DNA from: Hemicordylus capensis
Taxonomy: Eukaryota > Chordata > Lepidosauria > Squamata > Cordylidae
Reading direction: 5' to 3'
Length of the DNA: 64,000 nucleotides
Assembly (NCBI RefSeq): GCF_027244095.1
Contig: NC_069657.1
Location: forward strand, 392,688,943-392,752,942
Shown here: one piece after another, positions 22,031 to 31,570 of the stretch
How positions within the stretch are numbered: position 1 is the stretch's first letter
Layout of the letters: each line of letters opens with the position of its first letter
Notes under the pieces: model-generated
The model's input: only the letters and a program-made list of their open reading frames with translations
Told to the model about the DNA's origin: nothing
The model's database searches: none
Position numbers and translations under genes: made by a program

Positions 22031-22730
22031 ATTCTTCATGATTACAGTGCCAGTCCCCCTTCCTTGGAATCAGTAAATAATAAGCCTTCACTGAAAAGGA
22101 TTGCAGAAAAATTCAAAGAGCAACTGCAAAACCTGGAAGGAGTAGATGCCATTCTAAACCTGTGGACTCAATACATTCGTGTGGTTACTATTTTTGAAGC
22201 ACTACATCCAAGAAGAAAGAATGGACAAGTGGAACCTACATATGTGTTGTGTGCAAGACCTGCTTCCATATTTTTACTCTAATGGCCACTTCCCATGTGC
22301 AAAAGCATGCCAATTGTACTTGCAGTTCTTGAAGCAAAAATGGACAAAGAAGAGTACAAGAAATTTGTCAAGAATGGATATTTCACTATCACAAGGACAG
22401 ACAAGTTTGGGGGTGGAATTTGGTCTGACATGACCATCGAACAAGTATTGATGTGTTCTATTAAAACTTCAGGAGGACTAACTCCTGGAAGAGAAATGCC
22501 AGAGGTTGTGTTGAATTGATGGATTCTGGGAATGTCTGCTGCTCAAAATGTATGTGATAGTTTATGAGGTTTCTGTGGTGTAAACTCGATGTTCCATAGT
22601 ACCAAAGTTTACACCACATAAATCTTCTAAACTATCACACATGTTATGAGCAGCAGGCATTACCAAAATCTTGGGATAATGCAGACATTCAGAAACATGT
22701 TCCGTGGTTCACAGCTCATCCTCCTTTTCC
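22030..22730 (+). pseudogene. Fragment of a repetitive protein family (IEQVLM..K.SGGLT.GR), with inverted second piece
   Basis: In changing frames the plus strand reads ERMDKWNLHMCCVQDLLPYF, CAKACQLYLQ, EEYKKFVKNGYFTITRTDKF and GGIWSDMTIEQVLMCSIKTS followed by GGLTPGREMP. These strings resemble a protein found, from memory, in many uncharacterised animal repeat ORFs (a pattern RRSDRFWAGLSTDLxIEQxL, then GGLTRGRG, then WxxSMP). At least two frameshifts occur (near 22180 and 22300). From about 22603 to 22730 the minus strand encodes the adjoining piece (ILVMPAAHNMCDSLEDLCGV), making a hairpin with 22530-22590. Function unknown. Confidence 0.5.
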
Positions 22731-24944
22731 AGTTTTCCTGGCCTTGAACTCTGGCCTTGAAATTTTTATTTGACAATAAAGGCACTACTTTTCACCTACT
22801 TCAGCAGCACTCTGTAGATCTCTGTGGAGAAAGTTATGCCATTTAGCAAACTGATAGCTCTGGGTATTCAAAATCCAAATCTGAACATTTTTCAGAAACA
22901 TTGTTCTTGGGGTAAATTTTAACGGGTGGGGTTAAGCCGATTTGAAGGGTTTCAGTTTACTTTGGGATATACTGTTTTATATGTTAATGTGGGTTTTTAT
23001 CATCTAAATTTTGTCAGGTGACTATAGTAAAATGTTATTTGCCCTGAGTCCTAAGATCAGGCAGGGTTAGAAATTTTAAAACTACAGACAAATCAACGAA
23101 GCATCATAATGCCAGTTAGATAAGCAGATTAACCACAAACGAATTGGAGCACAGGGTGAAAGCAGCCCCTCCAATAACCCATCTTTACTTTGAAAATGTT
23201 TAATGTATACATTTGGATATTTTTTTGCTAATTGGAACCATGCACTTCTGTGACTCACTGAAGTGAGTGTGGACACTGACACATGTAAACTTTTGGCAGG
23301 TGCTGTGAATAGATCAGTGCAGATTACAAGTCTCTGAACTTGACAGTTAAAATGAGGGACAGAGGCACTGGACATTCTGTTGCTCTGCATATGCGTATCC
23401 CTACGATAGGAGATGGTATAGTCTTCCCATTTCTTGCTGAGCATCAATGGGGCACTTCCACAGTGACTGCTAGGCACACATCACTGCAGCCATTTAACTC
23501 CAAGGCTCTTGCCATACTCTTCCATGCCTCTCCATATAGAAGCCTGTTCCCCCCCCCCACCCCCATGTGACTCCTGCTCTCCCCAGGGAAATCTGTGTGC
23601 TGAGGGTCTGAGCAATAATGAATGCTAGAGGTCCCTAGCAATGGTGCAGACAGTGAAGAGAACAGCTTGACTGCAATGATGTGTATGCAGCTGTGCAGCA
23701 GAAGTGCCTTACTGCAGCTGAGAAGAAGACAGAGCAGAAGCTCAGCTGTATGCGTTCCTATGGGACTGGGGCTCCTTTGCACTGCAGCAGAATGTGGAGG
23801 GCATAGAATGCTGAGGTGGCAAAATGAATTGCTGACTTTAGGCAGGGCCCTTCTAGAGCTGGGGGCTGCAAGGGGAAGGGCGGAATCAGCAAAAACCCGG
23901 GGGCTGGAGAGGGAATCAGCAAAACCCACCCCTCTCACAGTTATCCCCATGCATGACAGAACTGCCACTTGCATAAGCCATTCTTAGGATCCAACTCATT
24001 AAGTTACAAAGCTTCAGGAAGACACTAAGACTGCATACTTTGAGGTGTTAAAGAGTTTATGCAGAAAGTCTGAAGGTAATGTGATACACCAAGCTGGCAA
24101 AGCCATGCCAGCATCTATTTGTTGCTATTTGTTTGGTCCACAACTATTTGTTGTTTGGTCCACAACTATAGTTCTCAGCATATCGACAAGTTTTAACAAT
24201 AATAGGAAGGGATTAACAAATCACAAAGACTTGCAAAGAACCAATCCTCTTAATCTGAGCAGGTTATTTTCATTCTCAGATAATCTTTTATGTGTATAGC
24301 CCTTTTAGGACAAACAGCCTAATCTGAGAACAAGTCCAGCAAGAATATCTGGATTTAAACTAGTTTGGAACATGTGTCCAAATTCATACACATCTTTTAT
24401 CAGTGTTTAGTTAATCTGAAGTAACTACAACTTCCTTGTTGAATCATATTCACAACTGCCAACACTGATTAGAATCTCAACTTCATACAGAAATAGGTAT
24501 TACGAATATGACGAATATTTGTACACCACTTTACCTTATTCTAAGATCAGGAATTTACCAATGTTTAATCAGTCTGATGGGAAATACAAATGAGATTGTT
24601 AAATTGTGTTATGGGATAACTAATATTTTTTCCATGAACTTCAGTGTTTGTTCCATGTTCTTGAATAAATATACTTTAGTTTGCAGATGGAGTTGAATAT
24701 CTCTGATTGCCAACATGATGGCAAAGCACTCTTAAACAAACTGCAACATTGCCATTTTCTCTCTCCTCTTCAAGACAAATGAGCTTTATAGAATCACTAG
24801 CAACTTTCTCATTTCATCTTTAGAATAAAGTCTGAAAATAAGGTGATGGTTATTGGTGTCTACAAGGCATGCTTTTAAAATAAAACACCTATAAAGCAAA
24901 ACTTCCCCAATGCAATTTCCCTCTCACCTGGTTACGTCTAGCTG

Positions 24945-27400
24945 TGCCTTATTTATTTATTGTTAAATTTGTATACCGCCTTTCATTAAAACATTCTCAA
25001 GGCAGTTCACAAAAAATAAATAACAACAAGGCTATAAAAATTACACAATTAAAATATTAGGCTAGGATATAAAAACATAGATCTGACTAAAAAGATATAA
25101 AATACAAGCACAATATAACCATACAAAATATAAAGCAGCAGCAGTAGAAACAATCATATAAATGCCTAGGTTAAAAGCCAATATTTTACACACTTTCTAA
25201 AAAACTGTGATGGAGACTGAGGAGTGAATGGCTACCGGGAGAGCATTCCAGAGTCTGTGGACAGCAACAGAAAAGTTACAAATTAACACCAAGCCACCGA
25301 AACTGTTACTCTTGCTCATTCGCACATGTCCTCTCTATCTCTCTCCCTTCCTTCCTCCTTGAGACATCCTAAGCTGTTGAGACATCCTAAGCAGTTGAGA
25401 GAACAGGTTTTGAAACTAGTTTTCTTGCAAACTGACATGTACTCATGTTGGGAGCGGGAGCGGGTTAACTATCAATCCAGCAGACATACAAGATGGCGTA
25501 GGTTATGCTAAGCGGTGGCCATCAGTCCCGCGTGCACGACAGCTGAGCCTCCATCATTGTCGGCACCTGGAGCGGGCAGCAACCCTTGGGAGCAGGCAGT
25601 CCCTCAGGTATCCAGGGCCCAAACCGTTAAGAAATTAAAAACCAGCACCTTGAATTGGACCCGGAAACAATTTGGCAGCCAGTGTAGTACTTTCAGAATG
25701 GGCATGATGTGATCCCAGCAGGCAGCTCAAGATAAAATCCTAGCTGCGGTGTTTTGCACTAGCTGCAGTTTCTGAATATTCTTCAAGGGCAGCCCCACTT
25801 AGAGCACATTACAGTAATCCAGCCATGACGTGACTAAAGCGTGGGTAACAGTGGCCAGATCTACCTTCTCGAGAAAGGGCGCACTAGCTGAAGCCATGCA
25901 AAGGTACCCCCGGCCACCACCTCCACCTGAGCTTCCAAAAGCAGAGCCAGATCCAGCAATACCCCCAAACTGTGTACTTGCTCCTTCAAGGGGAGTGCAA
26001 CCCCATCCAGAACTGGTACAATCTCCTCATCCTGATTGGTTTTCCTAGTGACCAACATTACCTCCGTCTTGTCCGGATTCAGTCTCAGTTTATTAGCCCA
26101 CATCCAAACCATGATGGCCTCCAGTCCCAGATTCAGGACATCCACTGCCTCCTTAGGATCAGGTGATAAGGAGAGATGGAGCTGAGTGTCATCAGGCATA
26201 TATATTCATTCATTCATTCATTCATTCATTCATTCATTCAATTCCTATACTGCCCTTCCAAAAATGGCTTAGGGTGGTGTAAATAGAGAAATAATAAATA
26301 AATAAGATGGATCCCTGTCCCCAAAGGGCTCACAATCTAAAAAGAAACATAAGTTAGACACCAGCAATAGCCACTGGAGGTACTGTGCTGGGGTTGGATA
26401 GGGCCAGTTACTCTATTGCTGACAACTCAGTCCAAATCCCTGGATGACCACTCCCAGCAGTTTCATGTAGATGTTAAACACCATGGGGGACAAAACCGAA
26501 CCCTGCGAGATCCCACAGGCCAATGGCCATGGAGCCAAGCAATAGTCTCCCAGCACCACCTTCTGGACCCTGCCTCCAAGAAAGGAACAGAGCCACTCCA
26601 AAGCAGCCACTTCCCATACTCAAGAGGTAGTCCAGAAGGATACCATGGTCGATGGTATCAAATGCCGCTGAGAGGTCCAGCAGAACCAACAGGGATGCAC
26701 TCCCCATCTAGCTCCCGACGTAGATCATCCACTAGAGCGACCAAGGCAGTTTCAGTCCTGTATCCAGGGTGGAAGCCATATTGAAAAGGGTCTAGATAAT
26801 CTGTATCTTCTAAGACCCTCTGCAGCTGGGATGCCACCACACGCTCTATCAACATGTCTAAAAAGAGAAGGTTAGAGATAGGTCTATAGTTGTCCGGGTT
26901 GGAGGGATTAAGGGACGGCTTTTTTAATAATGGTTTTACCCTCCATTGAGGCATGATGGCTTCCTGACCTCCATTAATGAAGCATTAATAATCACCTCCA
27001 ATCATCTGCCTGTACCTTCCCTGGCAGCTTTTATTAGCCATGAAGGGCAAGGGCAAGTGTGCATGATGTCGCCCACACACCGCCCAGGATCTTGTCCACA
27101 TCCTCAGGCTGCACTGAAAAGAATCCAACACAATAGGACCAGATGGTACCTGAGGCACGTCTGCCGGAATTGCCAAAACTCTGGAGTTCAAATCAGCACG
27201 GATGCGAGTGACTTTATCTGCAAAGTGACGTGCAGAAATGTTTCTTTGTTCACTATGTCCATCCCCTTTCACATATACCACTGCTCTGTCTGGTACCTCA
27301 GGAATGTTAGTAAATACTTCATGATGACCTGAGTTTGGAGAACTATGAATGAAAGCAAGGCAGGTAGGAGGCACCTCTTCCTTTGTCAGACAGGAGGAGG
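24945..27400 (-). mobile_element. Long L2 LINE copy (ORF2 endonuclease-RT to 3' end), decayed
   Basis: Minus-strand pieces, from right to left: SARHFADKVTRIRADLNSRV (between endonuclease and RT), NPDNYRPISNLLFLDMLIER, LDPFQYGFHPGYRTETALVA, LLVLLDLSAAFDTIDHGILL, GISQGSVLSPMVFNIYMKLL and MPDDTQLHLSL (the F/YxDD box here reads PDD). Then comes the C-terminal part and an AT-rich tail at 24945-25060. Several frameshifts separate the pieces. A SINE at 26200-26415 splits it just before the DD box. Confidence 0.85.
26200..26415 (-). mobile_element. L2-tailed SINE inserted into the L2 copy
   Basis: (ATTC)n tail at about 26205-26240, then ccttccaaaaatggcttagg, gtccccaaagggctcacaat and tagccactggaggtactgtg. 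The same sequence on the plus strand is seen at 50050-50330 and 55980-56225. Confidence 0.7.
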
Positions 27401-27489
27401 AAAGTGAGAAAAAACTCTGTGTCTCACAGCTACTATATCTGATCAGCCCATTTCAATATCGAGAATGAAAAAGTTGAATACTATACACT

Positions 27490-27790
27490 GGCCAACATGC
27501 TGCGTGGCATAACATGGGTGCTGCTGATCCACATACACTGTTGCAGTGTATGTGGATCGCATGTGAAGAGTGAGGATCTAATTCTTCAGTGTACGTGGAT
27601 CTCATGTGAAGTGCCGGCAGTCGTGCGCTTTTGCACAAGAGCACGAATACTTCAGGTAGTATGGCCACACTGCAAAAATGCTAGTCATATTGGAAATATG
27701 TTGCTGATGCCTGCAACACTGCCCAGAGCTTCTGGATCGATAGGGCGTTATAGAAATGTAATAAATAACTAAATAACCACATGTATGGGG
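27490..27790 (+). repeat. Repeat fragment ending in an L2-like tail
   Basis: Duplicate words gtgtatgtggatcgcatgtg and gtgtacgtggatctcatgtg lie about 48 bases apart. The end ctggatcgatagggcgttat with ataaataact is an L2-like tail. Confidence 0.4.
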
Positions 27791-27792
27791 AT

Positions 27793-27863
27793 CGGCACTG
27801 CCCACATTATGCTGTCTTATCAGCACTGCCCACATTATGCTGTATTATCCACATTATGCTGTC
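27793..27863 (+). repeat. 28-bp tandem repeat, about 2.5 units
   Basis: The unit CAGCACTGCCCACATTATGC followed by tgtcttat starts at 27793 and 27821, with a partial third unit from 27849. Confidence 0.85.
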
Positions 27864-28899
27864 GAACATGTGGGCCCCAAGGAAAACAAGTGAGGCTTCT
27901 ACATATACCTTTTAACTATGAATGTCTAGCTTTCTTTTGTCTTTCTTTTTTTCAAGAAACCTTGAAGTGTATAGTATTCAGCAGTACATTGTAATTAATA
28001 CCTAAATAAGAGGTGCTAGAGTTCAAGTCTGTTGAACCAGAATTTTCCACTGTCATGTTTTTGAAAGTTTCCATTTACAAGTATGGAGGTAAAAAAACCC
28101 AAAAAAAACCCATGGTGGTCTGTTCTCATGCTTATTCTTACAATATTAATATTCTGGTATGAATCTTCAGGTTTGCATTCTAAAGAGAAGCATGGTTCTG
28201 GCTCTAAAAGCTGGAGAAAAAGCTTGAAGGTTACTGAGTTCAACCTGACAGATACTCTATAGCTGCAATACTCTTCATTTGATGTCTTTAGATAATTAAA
28301 ATAAGTGCATACAAGTGTGGACCCACAACAAAATGTTGCAGTATATGTCTGGTCTGCATCTGTTACTTGAGCCTGTGGCTAAGCATGGTGAAAAAACAAA
28401 AGCTAGCAATAAAAACATAAGTTCCTACTCTAACTTGAGAACATCTTATTCACTATGAACCCCATCACCCATTGAGATCTTCCGGAGATTATCTCTAATT
28501 TTAATTTTTTTCTGTTTTGGAGAGGGATGGGGATGGGGGGGGCCCACTGGTGCCCAGTCCCCAGCTCATTGTAATCCATCTTTAAGGTTTCAACAGCTAA
28601 TGGCTGGTGCGGGGGTCAGTTTAATGTTTTCATCAGTATTCCCTGAGGTTGTAGGGAGGAAAAGTTTAACTAATGGTGAATATTGTGAGTGCGTGCATAC
28701 AATGATCAGCAGATGAACAAATTCAGTACATAATTTCCCCCTTCCATTCCACAGGAGAGTTCACACACATAGTTGTTTTTATGTTATTTGGGGAGAGGGG
28801 TTAACCCATATACTAAGAGCTTCATGTCAAATCCCTTCCTCCTCCAAAACTCAAGGCGAGAAAACACATGGTGGGCGAGAAAACAAAAAAGGTTTAGAC

Positions 28900-29110
28900 T
28901 AGGGGTGTGCATGGAACCAATTCAAGTGGTTTGGTTCAAATTCAGCCTGCTGGCTCTCAAGCCAGTTCAAGTTGAACCACTGCCAGTTTGGTTTGAGGGT
29001 CGAACTAGTTCTATTCGGTTCAAGGGGGCATGCTTGTGAAGAGGGATCCATTGAGGATTCCCCTTTACAAGCAAAGGGGGGAACCCTGCCTTTAAAATAC
29101 TCCTAACAGG
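28900..29110. mobile_element. hAT-type element (family C), one end only
   Basis: Starts TAGGGGTGTGCATGGAACC like 6686-7129, followed by TTGGTTCAAATTC-type words. No matching right end was found, so it appears truncated. Confidence 0.5.
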
Positions 29111-29342
29111 GTCAGCGAGATGGCACCTTCAGTATTTTCTGAGCTGAAATACTTATTGGAATCAAGTTTGTCAAGGTTTTATTTGACAGAAATATATTTA
29201 AATGACCAGAACCACATATATACACATAATTCTAGAGGTCAGCATGACCTCTTTCCAGCCTCCTTAACTACTAACTTTGTTCTCATTCTTCTTACATCCC
29301 TGGTCTCTCTTTTTCTCTCCCTTGCCTCATTCCAGTTAGGAC

Positions 29343-29525
29343 ATGGAGGAGGAGGCAGTGAATCCTTCTGTTTCCAAGCCCTCTGGCATTTACATTTCCA
29401 CCCTTTCTTCCAAAATTGTCATAAAGAACCCTGTTCTGATTGTGTTTGGATTAATTTTGTTTTGCATTGTAAATATTCTTTTAATAAGGTATTATTTTTT
29501 TTTAAACGAACCCTGTTCTGCCTAA
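29343..29525 (+). other. Small ORF with a predicted membrane segment, unrecognised
   Basis: 60 codons starting MEEEAVNPSVSKPSG, then a hydrophobic run NPVLIVFGLILFCIVNILLI. A pyrimidine tract and AG sit just before the ATG, and a GTAAAT follows the hydrophobic part, so an exon is conceivable. No homology is known to me, and it may be chance. Confidence 0.2.
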
Positions 29526-30149
29526 TATCTAGCAATCATGTAATCATGTTATTACTATTTCATTGATTAAATGTCTTAGAGCATCACAATATTTATATTT
29601 CTTATGAAAATTGATACAAATATTCATGATTTTTTTTGCTAGTTTTATAACCTATTTACACTATAGATTTCCTTCACGATTATGAGGTCTACAACATTGC
29701 TGTGTAATAGACAAGATTAATCTGCCTTCCCCATCTTACACCTTTTATTCTGAATGCTGTTACATGATGCACAACTGCAAAAGAAAAAACAAGTTTGTCT
29801 TGGAGAGCTTTCTACAATACTACAAAAAAGCAGGTGCAATGAGAGAGAGAAAGAGAAAGTCCATCTCTCAATAGCCACGAGCAATAGAAAAAAGCTACTG
29901 CACCTTTCTTTCTGAAGAAAGGAGATATTCAAACTAGGAAAGTGATACACTAAACCATGTATTGGTAAGTACATGTAAAGTTTTGAGTTACACATAATTT
30001 GGCATCTAAAGGGCTCTAATCATTGAAAACTTGCATATTCATAGTATGGTAGCAGAAGCCAACCTAATAAGGATAATCTGATTTATATCTGTATACAAGA
30101 GACTGCCAGTGAGGATGTATGAAGCAGCAGACATCAGATAAAAAAAGGC

Positions 30150-30214
<65 letters not shown>
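30150..30214 (+). repeat. (TA)n(GA)n microsatellite
   Basis: About 10 TA units followed by about 22 GA units. Confidence 0.95.
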
Positions 30215-30217
<3 letters not shown>

Positions 30218-30679
30218 TTTTATTATTTAGCAACTCTCAAAAAACAAAAAGTGCTAAGATGGGTCTCAGTCATGGCTACCATGTTTCACTAGCTCACCAC
30301 TTTGGATACAAATGACTATTTTATCATATATACGTGATGAACGTGCTACAATCCACCTAACCACTTGGCAGGCGGATATCGGATTACCCCAGACTGAGTG
30401 ACAGAACTCATTTCAGGCCAATGTGGTTGTCTGAATCCGATTAAGGAGCACTGCGAGAAGCAGCATACTGAAGCGCTAAATGGGCACACTACTGCCAGTC
30501 ACGGCTACAATAAAGTCCTCAATTTCTCCATTGCCTGCCATTGTCTCTGTCTCTTGTCTCTGTCACCTTTACTCCTTAAAGAGAGGAAACAAACAAAAAA
30601 TGTCAGAAGTAGCCATCTGCAGACAAAATAATTGACGATCTTGTACTTTTTTAAAAAAGCTTTCGCTTTCCGCTCACTA

Positions 30680-31480
30680 CTGAGTTATTCAACTCCTTTT
30701 ATCTGCCGGGCAGAGGAGCGCATTCCAGGCACGTTCTCGCCTACCTCTTCTTGGAACATTTAGCAGAGGCTGCAGCGGCAAAGCTCAGCTGCGCCTCTTC
30801 AGCCTGCTTCAACCAACGCGCCACACGCACACATAAACATTCTTACACTTCTCAGGCATTTCCCCGTAACGACAAGGCAGGTGCATAAAACGCATGCGTA
30901 CACGAGATGCCTAAACACCCGCCCACACACACAGAAACGAAAGTCGCCCATAGAGGTAGAAAAATAATAGAGTTATAAAAAGGTGAACTTCCGCTAAGAT
31001 ATGAAAACGGCTACTGTCCACGTTCTCTACATAGGCTTCATTTAAATACTTTGAATTTAAAAATCACATTTTTAGATTTTATTTATCCATAGGTTTACTT
31101 GGAAATCACATAAACTCCTGCCTTGGCTGCTAACTTTTGCTTCTGTGTAGACACGCTCATGTCCAGTCACAGCTATACCAAATTTCTGGATTTCTCCATT
31201 GCGGGACAGCAGCTCTCACTTCATGAGAGATGAGGGATTTAAAAGAGCCTCCCGATGGTGAACTCGGAAATTCGCTCTCAAGGCATTAAGATGGGATACT
31301 CTGGTTTGTTCGTATCTCTGTGTAAGACCGACCTTGGGAGAAACCAGCGAATGAATCAACCTGCTGAGACTAGAGGAGGACCGAGTGTGTGCGTGGCAGG
31401 TTGCTGCATTAGGCAGGCTGCTCTGCGACCCGAGTGAGGTGGTTGCTGCTGCTGCTGCTGCTGCTATTGCTGCTGCTGTT
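30680..31480 (+). promoter_or_regulatory. NANP 5' region: CpG-richer promoter and 5' UTR
   Basis: CpG density rises here relative to the surroundings (about 30700-30930 and 31200-31440), and there is an NRF1-like half-palindrome GCATGCG near 30893. A short upstream ORF beginning ATGAATCAACC (near 31351) ends TGA at 31435-31437, just before the main start. No obvious TATA box was seen. The transcription start is not determined; promoter status is inferred from position and composition. Confidence 0.45.
31444..31478 (+). repeat. GCT/TGC trinucleotide repeat abutting the NANP start codon
   Basis: About eight TGC units, an interrupting TAT, then three more units. The tract is in frame with NANP and would read poly-Ala (..VAAAAAAAIAAAV) if translated, but no in-frame ATG precedes it. 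Confidence 0.9.
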
Positions 31481-31570
31481 ATGGGGCTGCAGGGGATCAA
31501 GGCTGTTTTCTTTGACTTGGATAACACGCTGATCGACACCGCCGCAGCAGGCAGGCGAGGCATTGAGAAG
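31481..31570 (+). CDS. NANP: NANP exon 1
   Basis: 30 codons ending RRGIEK, then a gtaccg donor. It carries HAD motif I (DLDNT). The intron is 2,242 bp. Confidence 0.96.

Noticed and set aside
23444-23987. 176-codon minus ORF and 121-codon plus ORF
   Set aside because: No recognisable domain, no splice context, and low-complexity Ser/Leu composition; judged chance.
26205-26240. CRISPR-like regular repetition
   Set aside because: A 4-bp microsatellite tail of a SINE; no spacers, and the genome is a vertebrate one.
31385-31480. Open frame upstream of NANP reading into poly-Ala
   Set aside because: It lacks an ATG and NANP proteins start at MGL; kept only as a repeat observation.
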